Assembly: GCA_905234265.1 (NCBI GenBank)
Contig: CAJOHJ010000010.1
Coordinates: forward strand, 1 to 64,000
Direction: 5' to 3'
Source: an uncultured Prevotella sp.
GTDB taxonomy: Bacteria; Bacteroidota; Bacteroidia; Bacteroidales; Bacteroidaceae
DNA: 64,000 nucleotides
A program made the translations under genes and the position numbers. Of the stretch, positions 24,862 through 34,288 are shown piece after piece (position 1 is the first letter of the stretch; each line of letters opens with the position of its first letter). Under the pieces are notes generated by a model, which was not told the origin of the DNA, did not search any database, and saw nothing but the letters and a program-made list of their open reading frames with translations.

Positions 24862-27748
24862 GAGTCAGTCGGCGGATGGGTGCAATTTTTTCCAGAGCAG
24901 GCATGTCAAGCTCCTTTTCGTCACCCAGGATGAGGTATCTGTAGCTCTTATTGGCCATCTGCCGCTTCTCAAAGTCGGCAATGTCCTTCAGGGTGATGGC
25001 CGGCAGCTGTTCGTAGACCACTTTGTTGATGTCGTAGTCTATTCCCATGCGCTTGGCCGTCAGCCATGCGCCGATGACGGAGAATTTCGTGGTTCTGTAG
25101 CTTGCCAGCAGCTTTGTTATGGCCTCCTTTGCAATCCGGAATGCGGCCTCGCTCTGCGGCATGTCGTCCAGAATGCTGTGGAACTGCCGCACGCAGTCCA
25201 TCATCTTGTCGTTCTGTGTGATGATGTTGGTGAAGTAGTATTCGCGGTCGTCCTTCTTGTATGGGCGTGCGTAGTTGGCGTAGGCGCTGTATGCCAGTCC
25301 GCGCGACTCGCGCAGCTCCTGGAAGACTATTCCGTTCATGCCGCCTCCGAAGTATTCGTTGAAGAGCATCTGCACGCCAGCCTCTGCAGTGTTGAATTCC
25401 CGCTGCTCATTGTGGAACATGCGCATGTAGATGTTCTTGGCCTCGTAGGGAGCTATCCATATCTCGTTGCCCTGCGTCGGCTGCATCTTGAAAGGCACGC
25501 CCTGCGGAGCGGCAGCGAGGCGCTTGGGCGTCTTGTGTGCGCTGCTGACAGCCTTGTCCAGCTCGGCGACGCTCAGCGGGCCATAGTAGAGTACGCTATG
25601 CTCTATGCCCGACAGGTTCTTGAGCAGGTCCAGCAGCTGCTGTGGGTCAGCCTTGCGCAGCTCGTCGGCAGTCATGTCGCTGCGGCGCATGTTGTGAGGG
25701 CCGTACATGCCGTAGGATGTCAGATAGTCGTAGCACGTCTGCTGGTCGGCCTTGCTGTCTTCACGGTTCTTGAGAATGAGTGCCACGAACTGCTCATACG
25801 ACTCCTTGTCGGCCTTGGCGTTCTGCAGCAAGTCTTCCAGCAGTTGCAGTGCCGGCAGCATATTCTCCTTAAGGCCGCTCAGCGACACGGTGATGTTGTC
25901 GGAGCCTACGTTGATGCCGTAGCTGCATGCCAGCTGGTAGAACTTCTTCTTCACGTCGGCGGCCGTCAGCTTGCTGGTGCCGACGTACTCCAGATAGCTG
26001 GATGCAATGTCGTAGCGGTTGTCGTCCTCATGTCCGAACTCGTAGCGGAAAGCCAGCTGGAAGAGGTCGTTCTCCGTGTTCTGCTTATATACCACAGGCA
26101 GCTTTTTCTTGGTGCTTGCAAATGTCAGGTCCCTCTTGAAGTCGAGGAATTCCGGCTGAATGGGTTCCACCCTGCTCTGCTGTATCTCCCTGACAAACTG
26201 GCTCACCAAGTCGCGGTTGGCAGGTATAGGCGTTATCAGCGGCTTGTCGATTTTCTTCTGCAGAGTGTCAGTGCCTTGCAGCTTGAAGACGGTGGCGTAG
26301 CTGTCGGTGAAGAAGCGCTGTGCGAAGTCGGTTATCTGCTGCTTGGTGATGGTTGCCATGCGCTCAATGCTTCCTGTGCGCTGCTCCCAGGGCTGTCCGT
26401 AGACGAAGGAGTACATCATTTCGCGGGTCCGCCACAGATTGTTCTCGGCGGCCTGCTGGTTCTGCAGCTTCATGTTGTTGATGACGCTGGGCAGCAGCTC
26501 GTCGGGGAAGTTGCCCTGCTTTAGGTTTTCAATCTCGGCAAGCAAGAGGCTCCTGACCTCTTCCAGCGACTGTCCCGGCTTTGGCATGCCGATAAGCATG
26601 AACGTAGAGTAGTCCTGATTGAGCTTTACGTACGACGCAGCCTCCTGCACCGCCATGGCCTGGTTGAGGTTGAGGTCGAAGATGCCGGCCCTGCCGTTGG
26701 AGAGCAGCTGGTCGATGACCCTCAGCGTGTCGCTCTGCATGTCGCTTGCCTTGTTTGCCAGCCAGCCCATCCATATCTGCTCGGCCTGCTGTCCGATGAC
26801 GGTGGTGTCGGCATGCGCTGTCAGACGGTGCTGCTCGGGGAACTTGGGCTGTGCGACGTCGGCAGCCGGCTTCCAGGCTCCGAAGTAGCGGTCGATGACG
26901 GCTATTGTCTTGTCTGGGTCGAAATCGCCGGCCATGCAGATAGCCACGTTGTTAGGCACATACCAGCGGCGGAAATACTCCTTGATGTTCTTTATGCTTG
27001 GGTTCTTCAGATGCTCCTGAGTGCCGATGGTTGTCTGCGTGCCGTAAGGGTGCGTGGGCGTGAGCTTCTTGCCGAGGGCGCTCATCAGCTTGTCGCCGTC
27101 GTCAGACAGATACATGTTGTACTCCTCGTAGACGGCTTCCAGCTCGGTGTGGAATCCGCGTATCACCATGTTCTGGAAGCGGTCGGCCTGTATCTTTGCC
27201 CAGTTGTCGATTTCGTTTGACGGAATGTCCTCCGTGTAGCAGGTGACGTCGTCGCTGGTGAATGCGTTGGTGCCTACAGCCCCGATGGCAGCCATCAGCT
27301 TGTCGTACTCGTTGGGTATGAAGAACTGTGCCGCCAGCTGGCTGACGCTGTCAATCTCGTGGTATGCCTGGCGGCGTGCGTCGGGGGCAGTCGTCAGGCG
27401 GTATGCCTCGTATCTGCGCTCGATGCCGTCAAGCAGGGGCTGCTCAGCCTCCGGATTGGTGGTGCCGAAGAGACGTGTGCCTTTGAACATGAGGTGCTCA
27501 AGGTAGTGTGCCAGTCCGGTGGTTTCCGCAGGGTCGTTCTTCGAGCCTGTGCGCACGGCAATGTATGTCTGTATGCGCGGTTTCTCCTTGTTGACGCTCA
27601 GGTAGACCTTCAGCCCGTTGGGAAGCGTATATATGCGCGTCCGCGTGATGTCGCCAGACACGGTCTCATACTTGTATTCCTGCGCTGCTAAAGGTGAAAA
27701 GGTAAAAAGGCAAACAAACAAAAACAACAGATTTTTCATTCGTTTCAT
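24839..27748 (-). CDS. M16 (insulinase/pitrilysin) family zinc peptidase, exported
   Basis: A 969-aa protein with signal peptide (MKNLLFLFVCLFTFSPLAAQ). The inverted zinc motif HYLEH is at residues 81-85, with the downstream glutamate in ELEAVYEEYNMYL. The full-length architecture has an active N-terminal M16 domain, a second half with the R/Y-type inactive M16 domain (GGGMNGIVFQELRESRGLAYSAYA) and helical linkers. It degrades peptides in the periplasm or at the surface. It overlaps the HhH gene and follows the DUF4954 gene by 52 bp on the same strand. Confidence 0.93.
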   Translation of the reverse strand: MKRMKNLLFLFVCLFTFSPLAAQEYKYETVSGDITRTRIYTLPNGLKVYLSVNKEKPRIQTYIAVRTGSKNDPAETTGLAHYLEHLMFKGTRLFGTTNPEAEQPLLDGIERRYEAYRLTTAPDARRQAYHEIDSVSQLAAQFFIPNEYDKLMAAIGAVGTNAFTSDDVTCYTEDIPSNEIDNWAKIQADRFQNMVIRGFHTELEAVYEEYNMYLSDDGDKLMSALGKKLTPTHPYGTQTTIGTQEHLKNPSIKNIKEYFRRWYVPNNVAICMAGDFDPDKTIAVIDRYFGAWKPAADVAQPKFPEQHRLTAHADTTVIGQQAEQIWMGWLANKASDMQSDTLRVIDQLLSNGRAGIFDLNLNQAMAVQEAASYVKLNQDYSTFMLIGMPKPGQSLEEVRSLLLAEIENLKQGNFPDELLPSVINNMKLQNQQAAENNLWRTREMMYSFVYGQPWEQRTGSIERMATITKQQITDFAQRFFTDSYATVFKLQGTDTLQKKIDKPLITPIPANRDLVSQFVREIQQSRVEPIQPEFLDFKRDLTFASTKKKLPVVYKQNTENDLFQLAFRYEFGHEDDNRYDIASSYLEYVGTSKLTAADVKKKFYQLACSYGINVGSDNITVSLSGLKENMLPALQLLEDLLQNAKADKESYEQFVALILKNREDSKADQQTCYDYLTSYGMYGPHNMRRSDMTADELRKADPQQLLDLLKNLSGIEHSVLYYGPLSVAELDKAVSSAHKTPKRLAAAPQGVPFKMQPTQGNEIWIAPYEAKNIYMRMFHNEQREFNTAEAGVQMLFNEYFGGGMNGIVFQELRESRGLAYSAYANYARPYKKDDREYYFTNIITQNDKMMDCVRQFHSILDDMPQSEAAFRIAKEAITKLLASYRTTKFSVIGAWLTAKRMGIDYDINKVVYEQLPAITLKDIADFEKRQMANKSYRYLILGDEKELDMPALEKIAPIRRLTLEEIFGY

Positions 27749-27800
27749 TTCCGTAATAGCTTATTAATGATCTTTACTAAACAGTGATATTTGCTAAACA

Positions 27801-29672
27801 TTATTCTTCATAGTCCGTCTCATGGTCGAGCTTGGAAATGAAGTCGTCGTAGACTTCCTGGTCGACGTCGCCCATGGCGAACTCCTTGTCGGCGTCCTTG
27901 CGTATCTCTGCAATCCAGGCACGCCGCGCACGCACATAGTCTTCGCGTATGCGCTTGACGGCCTGCTCGTTGATTTCGCTGATGCCGTAGTAGTCGAGTA
28001 TCATCTTGTACGTCCACGTCCACTGGTATTCGCGATAGTGGTCGTTGATGTCGTAGAAGCGCTCCAGCACCTCCTTGATGCTTTCCAGCTGTCCGTTCTT
28101 GATGTCGTCGATGAGCCTCTGCTCCTCGCTGGCCGGCAGCAGCAGTCCGCTGAGGTCGTTCCACGGGCCGAGGCCGATGTTCCCCGAAGTTGCGTTTAGT
28201 GCTGCGAGCGTAGAGTCTTCCACACTCTTCATCTTTCGCTTCAGCACAGCGCCCATGTATATGCGCAGGGCAATGTCGTAGTACTTGATGCCCTTGCGCA
28301 GCGACGATGCGTTGATGATGTACTCATGGTAGTTGTAGCTTGACACGTTGTCGCCTCCGGCATGTCTGAGAGCCTCAAGGATCTGCTTGCCCTCCACGAT
28401 TTCGCCTACGGTGAACGGCGAGAGCCAGTCGAAGTTGATTACCGACTTGCGGCACGATGCCGGTCGCTTGTCGCGCTTAGGCCACTTCTTGATGTCGCGG
28501 TAGAGTCCCACGGTGGTGATGTTGCGTCCCGGCACGATGTACATGGTCTCGCCATAGGCCATCAGGTATGCAAACGGCAGGCAGCGCATGTCGGGGTGGT
28601 TCATCAGCTTGCCGAAGCACACCGAAAAGGCTCCTATCTTGGCAGGCATCAGCACGTAAGCTCCCGAGGCCGTCTTCGAGCCGCGCTCCAGCGTGCCGTA
28701 GTGCAGTGGCCCCATCTTGTAGGCATGGTTGGAGAAGTTGGTGTTCGACCCTGCGTTGTAGAACGAGAACTCGCCGCCGATGAGCAGGCTCGACTTGTGG
28801 TGGCTTGCCGAGAACGGTCCGCAGAATGCAGCACATGCCTCGCCGTTGGCCATGTAGGAGTTGGCGAAGAACACGCTGGCCTCGGCCGTAAAGCCGTTGG
28901 TAATCTGGCAGGCCTCGCCCACGAAGCAGTCCTGCATCTTCACCGAGTTGGTGATGGAGCATCCGTTGGAGATGATGGAGTTCTCGCAGATGACACCCGT
29001 GCCGATGTATACCGATGCGTCCTTCGACGACAGGATGGTGCAGTCGGAGAGCCTCGATGCCCCGTTGATTTCGCAGTCGTCCTTGACGACGGTATTCGTA
29101 ATCTCCTTCGAGTTGATGATCTTCACTCCGTTACCGATGGTGCCTCGCTCCGGCTGCGTGAAGCGTATCTCCTCGTTGATGAGCCTCGTCAGCTTGTCCT
29201 TGAGCTGCTTGTCCTTGAAGTGCTTCACCATGAAGGCTGCCAGCTGTGAGTTCAAGTCGTGGAAGAGTATCAGGTTGCCGTCGCCCATCTCGTTGAGCAC
29301 GCTGACCGTGTGGCCCTCGCCGAAGGTGGCACCCTCGGTGGTTTCCATGGTGCTGATGTTGGAGATGTAGCAGTCGTTGCCTATGTTGTAGTTGTTGATG
29401 AAGTTTCCGACCTTCTCTATCAGGCAGTTGTCGCCTACGGTGACGTTGCGCAGCGTGGCGTCGTTGATGCCGGCGTGTTTCGCGAAGCCTTTCGACACCT
29501 CCACCTGCCGCTCGAAGACTCCCAGCCGGCAGTCGCCGTAGAACAGCACGCGGTGGAAGCCGTAAGGACTGAATGCCTCCGCAACATGTACGCGCGTCCA
29601 GTCTTCAGCCCAGCAGCTGTTATTTTCAAGAACGCTGATTTCCTCGTCTGTAAGTAGTCTGTAGTCTCTCAT
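27801..29672 (-). CDS. DUF4954-family protein (left-handed beta-helix)
   Basis: A 623-aa cytosolic-looking protein. The first ~400 residues show hexapeptide-like I/V-G/N-x-x repeats (NVTVGDNCLIEKVGNF, NNYNIGNDCYISNISTM, VKDDCEINGASRLSDCTI) typical of left-handed beta-helix acyl- or nucleotidyltransferase relatives; the C-terminal part is helical. The family is widespread in Bacteroidetes without a proven function. ATG 29672 is chosen because a TACCTTTGC promoter box sits at 29715-29723, downstream of the longer ORF's start. Confidence 0.88.
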   Translation of the reverse strand: MRDYRLLTDEEISVLENNSCWAEDWTRVHVAEAFSPYGFHRVLFYGDCRLGVFERQVEVSKGFAKHAGINDATLRNVTVGDNCLIEKVGNFINNYNIGNDCYISNISTMETTEGATFGEGHTVSVLNEMGDGNLILFHDLNSQLAAFMVKHFKDKQLKDKLTRLINEEIRFTQPERGTIGNGVKIINSKEITNTVVKDDCEINGASRLSDCTILSSKDASVYIGTGVICENSIISNGCSITNSVKMQDCFVGEACQITNGFTAEASVFFANSYMANGEACAAFCGPFSASHHKSSLLIGGEFSFYNAGSNTNFSNHAYKMGPLHYGTLERGSKTASGAYVLMPAKIGAFSVCFGKLMNHPDMRCLPFAYLMAYGETMYIVPGRNITTVGLYRDIKKWPKRDKRPASCRKSVINFDWLSPFTVGEIVEGKQILEALRHAGGDNVSSYNYHEYIINASSLRKGIKYYDIALRIYMGAVLKRKMKSVEDSTLAALNATSGNIGLGPWNDLSGLLLPASEEQRLIDDIKNGQLESIKEVLERFYDINDHYREYQWTWTYKMILDYYGISEINEQAVKRIREDYVRARRAWIAEIRKDADKEFAMGDVDQEVYDDFISKLDHETDYEE

Positions 29673-29714
29673 AAGAAAATTTGTGTTGTTCAATAATGTT
29701 TCCGAATTCTGGCT

Positions 29715-29723
29715 GCAAAGGTA
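29715..29723 (-). promoter_or_regulatory. Promoter -7 box of the DUF4954 gene
   Basis: TACCTTTGC on the minus strand, about 43 bp before ATG 29672. The -33 region is weak. Confidence 0.6.
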
Positions 29724-29754
29724 CGACATTTTTAGATAGAAGCAGTATTTTTGC

Positions 29755-29918
29755 AGAAATAAATAATTATCTGCGTAAGAAAAAAATTTATCTGCGTAAG
29801 ATAATTCCGTAACATGCAGAGATATTTTCGTAACATGCAGAGATAATTTCGTAACATGCAGAGATAATTTTTTATCTTACGGAGATAATTTCGTAACTCG
29901 CAGAGATAATTTTGCCAG
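29755..29918. repeat. 21-bp-family intergenic repeat array B
   Basis: About seven units of the type GAGATAATTTCGTAACATGC, with inverted copies (TTATCTTACGGAGATAA) in the mix. It lies between the divergent promoters of the DUF4954 gene and fucP. Confidence 0.8.
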
Positions 29919-29987
29919 CCTGCGGACTGCGATGACGAAATGAAAAATAAAAAGAGAAATTTTCTTTTCCATTTCCTTCTATTTTCA

Positions 29988-29996
29988 TACCTTTGC
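29988..29996 (+). promoter_or_regulatory. Distal fucP promoter -7 box
   Basis: TACCTTTGC followed immediately by the hairpin GCTGAGAAAAACTCAGC. The MaoC-like gene promoter at 58775 has the same TACCTTTGCTGAG start. Confidence 0.5.
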
Positions 29997-30002
29997 TGAG
30001 AA

Positions 30003-30081
30003 AAACTCAGCGAAAGTACTCACGCCCGGCAAAAAAAGAAAAGATTTCTTTGTTTTGCGCTCGCTTAATCGTACCTTTGCA
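30003..30081 (+). promoter_or_regulatory. Proximal fucP promoter, copy of the hflX promoter cassette
   Basis: TTTG (30049-30052), 19-nt spacer, TACCTTTGC (30072-30080). It is nearly identical over about 80 bp to the hflX promoter region on the opposite strand. Confidence 0.8.
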
Positions 30082-30123
30082 AGCAACACTATCAATAACA
30101 ACCGGAAAAACTATACCTTAAGC

Positions 30124-31443
30124 ATGGAGAACCATAGCACCTTCAAGGACTTCTTCGACCGCCACGACAAGACATACCTGATGTCGTTTCTGTTAATCAC
30201 TGCCTGCTTCGCTCTGTGGGGCTTTGCCAACAACGTCACCACCCCGATGGTGGGAGTGTTCTCGAGAATATTCCGCATGAGCACCATTGAGTCGTCGCTG
30301 GTAACGATAGCCTTCAACCTGGGATATTTCTGCATGGCCATACCGGCCGCGCTCTACATACAGCGCTATTCCTACAAGGGCGGCATTCTGATAGGCCTGG
30401 GGCTGTATGCCCTCGGCGCGGTGATGTTCTTCCCGTCGCGCATCATCGGGGAATTCTATCCTTTCCTGTTCTCCTACTTCATACTGACGTGCGGGCTTTC
30501 GTTTCTTGAGACGAGCTGCAACCCCTACATCTACTCCATGGGCAGCGAGCGCCATGCCACGCAGAGGCTGAACATGGTGCAGTCGTTCAATGCCCTCGGA
30601 ACGGTGGCCGGCATGCTGGTGGCCATGGAGGTGCACAAGCACATCAGCAACATTTCATCTCAGGACCGCCTGCACCTGCCGCTGGCACAGTTTAACATTC
30701 TGAAGGACTACGACTTGAGGGTTCTCACGCAGCCATACATCTTCATTGCAGCCATAGTGGTGATTATCCTGGTGCTGCTGGCATTCACGAAGATGCCTAA
30801 CGACGACGACCGCGGCCGCGACCGCAAGCTCACCGACATTGCCGTCGACCTCTTCCACAAGCCTAACTACCGGGAGGGAGTGCTGGCTCAGTTCTGCTAT
30901 GTGGGCGCGCAGGTGGCCTGCTGGACATACATCATCCAGTACGGCCTGCGGCTGTTCACGTCGGAGGGACTGACTGAGCAGGAGGCCATGATAGTGTCGC
31001 AGAAGTACAACATTGCGGCCTTGGTGCTGTTTGCCTTCTGCCGCTTCATAGCCACTTGGCTCATGCAGTGGTTCAAGCCGTCGCGCATGCTGTCGGTGGT
31101 GGGCATCCTGGGCGTCGTCGCACTGCTTGGCACCATTCTGTTCACCGACCGCAACGGTCTTTACTGCCTGATAGCCGTCAGCGGATGCCTGTCGCTGATG
31201 TTCCCGACAATTTTCGGACTTGCACTGACAGGTACCGGCAGCGACACAAAGATTGCCGGCGCCGGACTGATTATGGCCATCCTCGGCGGTTCGTTCTTTC
31301 CGCCGATACAGGCTGCCGTCATAGAAAGTAAGGTGACTTTCATGGGACTGCCAAGCACCAACGTTTCATTCATAATTCCGCTGGTGTGCCTCGCCGTAGT
31401 GGCCTGGTACGGCCACCGTGCCTACGTCCGCGAATGGCTGTAG
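30124..31443 (+). CDS. fucP: L-fucose:proton symporter (FucP-type MFS permease)
   Basis: Imports L-fucose across the inner membrane. The 439-aa protein has 12 predicted helices and FucP-family motifs: FLLITACFALWGFANNVTTP, FNLGYFCMAIPAALYIQRYSYK, LETSCNPYIYSMG, RLNMVQSFNALGTVAGM and GLALTGTGSDTKIAGAGL. ATG 30124 is used because the promoter cassette ends at 30081; an upstream in-frame codon would lie inside the promoter. L-fucose isomerase is encoded at 37.3 kb and a GH95 fucosidase at 39.2 kb, supporting fucose rather than glucose/galactose as substrate. The 3' end overlaps the convergent YfhO gene by 22 bp. Confidence 0.85.
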   Translation: MENHSTFKDFFDRHDKTYLMSFLLITACFALWGFANNVTTPMVGVFSRIFRMSTIESSLVTIAFNLGYFCMAIPAALYIQRYSYKGGILIGLGLYALGAVMFFPSRIIGEFYPFLFSYFILTCGLSFLETSCNPYIYSMGSERHATQRLNMVQSFNALGTVAGMLVAMEVHKHISNISSQDRLHLPLAQFNILKDYDLRVLTQPYIFIAAIVVIILVLLAFTKMPNDDDRGRDRKLTDIAVDLFHKPNYREGVLAQFCYVGAQVACWTYIIQYGLRLFTSEGLTEQEAMIVSQKYNIAALVLFAFCRFIATWLMQWFKPSRMLSVVGILGVVALLGTILFTDRNGLYCLIAVSGCLSLMFPTIFGLALTGTGSDTKIAGAGLIMAILGGSFFPPIQAAVIESKVTFMGLPSTNVSFIIPLVCLAVVAWYGHRAYVREWL

Positions 31444-33911
31444 GACTGCCATAGTGCATACAGCAACAGCAGCAGCATTATGGCCAGGGCTATGTAGGCA
31501 ATGGTCTCCGTGCGGTCGACGCTCTTGGGGAAGAAGCTCAGCACTACTTCGTGCTGTCCAGGCTCCACACGCAAGGCGCGCAGCACGTAGTCGACGCGGC
31601 CCAGAGGCTGCTCCTTGCCGTCGACGGTGGCCGTCCACCCTGGATAGTAGATTTCCGAGAACACCACAACGCCGCCCTTGCCTGAGCTGACGTCGTAGAC
31701 CAGCTGGTTAGGCTCATAGCTCTTGATGCGCACCATGCTCAGCGTGTCCTGCTCGGTGCTGGTGCCAAGCACGTCCTTGAACTTGCTGTCGGCAACGGCC
31801 TCGTGGCGCAAGTTAATGGCCGACAGGCCGTCAAGCTCCTGATTGGCGTTGTCGACATATTTTATGCCGTCCACTATCCAGGCATTGCCAAAGGTGTAGG
31901 GATTTTCAATGGGTACCGACTGTCCGCCCTGCAATGGCAGGATGACGTACTTGGTGTTAAGCATGTTCAGCACGGGATACAGAGAGTCGCCAGGCACCTG
32001 CGTCATGTCGCCGCCGGCCTTGTAGACTGAACTGTAGAACGACTGCATCTCACGCTGCATGTGGGCGTCGATAAGCTCCTGGTAGCGGCGCAGCTTGGCA
32101 GGATGGTAGCCGCCGATGCTCTTCAGATAGAAAGATGTCTCGTTCTCGTTGAACGTCGACGTCGACAGGTTCAGCACACGGAAATCGAGCGTCTTGTCCT
32201 GCAGGATATGTTCAATGGCTGCCGTCTTGGGCAGAGGCTCCTCGCGGACAGTCTTAGAGACGAACATCTCGTCGTTCAGGTAGCGCTTGTTGACCTGCCA
32301 CATGTCGAAGAGGCACAGCACCGTCAGTCCAACAGCCATCCACTCTGCACGCACCTTGCCGTAGCGATAGAGCAGCAGGCAGCACATGCCGATGACTATT
32401 ATCCACAGCGAGCGCCAGCAGTCGGCTGTGAACACGGCCACGCGCATCTCCGTAAGGTTCTGCAGCAGCGGAGCCAGCTGCTCGGCAGGAATACCCTTCA
32501 TGGCGTTCAGCTCGCTGATGCTGATGAAGTCGGGGAAGAACACCTTCGGCATCAGCGCAAACAGCAGGCAGATGCCGCCAGTGAGGCCAAAGGATATCCA
32601 CACCTTCGGCATCAGCTTCGGACGCTCTGCAGCAGGCGTGTCGACAACCTTCTTCAGGGCAAGCATGGCCAGCAGAGGTATGGTGAATTCTGCTATCACA
32701 AGTATCGAGGCCACCGTACGGAACTTGGCGTACATCGGCACGTAGTCGAGGAAGAAGTCGGTGAACGGCATGAAGTTGCGGCCCCACGACAGCAGCACCG
32801 ACAATATGGTGACCGCCAGCAAAGCCCACTTCATGGGGCCTTTCACTATCAGCAGGCCCAGCACGAAGAGCATCATCACAAAGGCACCCACATACACAGG
32901 ACCGGCAGTCATCGGCTGATTGCCCCAATACTGCCCGATCTGCTGATAGATGCCATAATAATCGCTGTTGGCGTGGGCCATGGCCGTCTTGTTGCGCACC
33001 ATGGGTTCTGAAGCGCCGCCCTTGGCGTTGGGAATGAGCAGCGTCCACGTCTCGTCGATGCCGTAGCTCCACTGCGTTATATAGTCGCGGTCAAGCCCGG
33101 TAGACGTCTGGTTGGCTGCGTCGGCCTTCACCAGCTCGCTCTTGCCGCGCATGCTCTCCTTGCTGTACTCCCATGTGTGGTAGAGGTTGGAAATGTTCAC
33201 CAGCGCACCCAGCAGTGCCGCTACGGCACAGACGCCGGTGGCCTTCAGCAGGTGCTTATAGTCTTTCTTGCGGCCATACTCAATGGCGAAGGCTATAACC
33301 ATCGCAAGGATGATGAACAGATAGTAATAGGTCATCTGCACGTGGTTGGCCCTGATTTCAAGTGCTGTGAAGAATGCCGTCAGCAGCATGCCGAGGACAT
33401 ACTTTCCCCTGTAGGCCAGCACTATGCCGCCAATCAGCGGAGGCAGATAGGCCAGCGCAATAACCTTGAAGATGTGGCCGGCAGCGATTATTATGAAGAA
33501 ATAGCTGCTGAAAGCCCACAGCACGGCTCCCAGCGCGGCAAGATACTGACGGAAGTCGAAGGCACGCAGCAGAATGTAGAATCCCAGCAGGTATGCAAAG
33601 ACATACCACACGTTCTCCGGAAGCCACAGATGGTACATCTTCTCTGCCTGTCCCAAAGCCGCAGTACTTTCATACGACGGTGCCACCTGGTAGGTTGGCA
33701 TGCCGCCGAACAATGCGTTAGTCCATCGCGTACGCTCGCCGGTGCGCTGATAGTACTGTGCAGCCTCTTCACCAATGGCACGACCTGCCGCCGAGTCGTG
33801 GCGGTAGAGTATGCGGCCCTCAAAGTCGGCAGGAAAGAAGTAAGCAAACGAGATTATTACAAAAAAAATCACTACCACAACATCAGGTAGCCACTTCTTG
33901 AGATTTTCCAT
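31422..33911 (-). CDS. YfhO-family membrane protein
   Basis: An 829-aa polytopic protein with about 12-13 membrane spans and a large extracytoplasmic C-terminal domain. The YfhO-type features are a first helix (DVVVVIFFVIISFAYFFPAD), the loop GRILYRHDSAAGRAIGEEA, and the C-terminal pattern YEPNQLVYDVSSGKGGVVVF, SEIYYPGWTATVDGK, GQHEVVLSFFP before a last helix. Members are linked to glycosylation of cell-wall or envelope polymers in Gram-positives (GT-C-like fold). The substrate here is unknown. Monocistronic; converges on fucP. Confidence 0.9.
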   Translation of the reverse strand: MENLKKWLPDVVVVIFFVIISFAYFFPADFEGRILYRHDSAAGRAIGEEAAQYYQRTGERTRWTNALFGGMPTYQVAPSYESTAALGQAEKMYHLWLPENVWYVFAYLLGFYILLRAFDFRQYLAALGAVLWAFSSYFFIIIAAGHIFKVIALAYLPPLIGGIVLAYRGKYVLGMLLTAFFTALEIRANHVQMTYYYLFIILAMVIAFAIEYGRKKDYKHLLKATGVCAVAALLGALVNISNLYHTWEYSKESMRGKSELVKADAANQTSTGLDRDYITQWSYGIDETWTLLIPNAKGGASEPMVRNKTAMAHANSDYYGIYQQIGQYWGNQPMTAGPVYVGAFVMMLFVLGLLIVKGPMKWALLAVTILSVLLSWGRNFMPFTDFFLDYVPMYAKFRTVASILVIAEFTIPLLAMLALKKVVDTPAAERPKLMPKVWISFGLTGGICLLFALMPKVFFPDFISISELNAMKGIPAEQLAPLLQNLTEMRVAVFTADCWRSLWIIVIGMCCLLLYRYGKVRAEWMAVGLTVLCLFDMWQVNKRYLNDEMFVSKTVREEPLPKTAAIEHILQDKTLDFRVLNLSTSTFNENETSFYLKSIGGYHPAKLRRYQELIDAHMQREMQSFYSSVYKAGGDMTQVPGDSLYPVLNMLNTKYVILPLQGGQSVPIENPYTFGNAWIVDGIKYVDNANQELDGLSAINLRHEAVADSKFKDVLGTSTEQDTLSMVRIKSYEPNQLVYDVSSGKGGVVVFSEIYYPGWTATVDGKEQPLGRVDYVLRALRVEPGQHEVVLSFFPKSVDRTETIAYIALAIMLLLLLYALWQSYSHSRT

Positions 33912-33982
33912 GATTTTCCGTTTCTAAAGTACTGCGTATTCCGTTACCTTAAAGAAATAGTTATAATTTCTCAAGTATCTCG

Positions 33983-34015
33983 AAAAAACAAAAGCTTTTA
34001 TCGGAACAAAAGCCT
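33983..34015 (-). terminator. Terminator of tRNA-Ser
   Basis: On the minus strand AGGCTTTT/AAAAGCTT (33992-34015) forms an 8-bp stem followed by TTGTTTTTTCG. Confidence 0.7.
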
Positions 34016-34033
34016 TACATCATTTATTGTCTG

Positions 34034-34121
34034 CGGAGAGAACAGGATTCGAACCTGCGAACCGGTTTTGCCGGTTACACGCTTTCCAGGCGTGCCTCTT
34101 CAACCACTCGAGCACCTCTCC
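34034..34121 (-). tRNA. tRNA-Ser (anticodon GGA)
   Basis: Class II fold on the minus strand: acceptor GGAGAGG/TCTCTCC, anticodon loop CTGGAAA flanked by ACGC/GCGT pairs, a long variable arm (ACCGG...CCGGT) and T-arm GGTTCGAATCC; discriminator G. A TACCTTTGC box precedes it. Confidence 0.95.
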
Positions 34122-34135
34122 TTGAAAAAACCTGC

Positions 34136-34144
34136 GCAAAGGTA
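34136..34144 (-). promoter_or_regulatory. tRNA-Ser promoter -7 box
   Basis: TACCTTTGC on the minus strand, 15 bp before the tRNA 5' end. Confidence 0.6.
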
Positions 34145-34216
34145 CAACAAAAATGCAAATAATGCATAAAGACCATTTGCGTTTTCACAATATTTAATAT
34201 TATTCTCCGCAAATAC

Positions 34217-34256
34217 ACAAAAAGAAGAATGGATGCTCCTCACGGAACACCCATTC
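34217..34256 (-). terminator. Terminator of the ferredoxin gene
   Basis: A 13-pair stem with arms GAATGGGTGTTCC and GGAGCATCCATTC and loop GTGA, followed on the minus strand by TTCTTTTTGTG. Confidence 0.8.
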
Positions 34257-34288
34257 AGTTGTTTAACCACATAATTCAGCTATCCACA

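Larger units (their letters stand above)
29673..30123. other. Divergent intergenic region between DUF4954 gene and fucP
   Basis: It contains, in order, the minus-strand -7 box, repeat array B, a first plus-strand -7 box with the hairpin GCTGAG/CTCAGC, and the duplicated promoter cassette. No protein gene is seen. Confidence 0.7.

Noticed and set aside
24776..26524. Plus-strand ORF of 582 aa opposite the M16 peptidase
   Set aside because: Antisense shadow of a GC-rich gene; no start context, no family features, and the minus strand encodes a full M16 protein.
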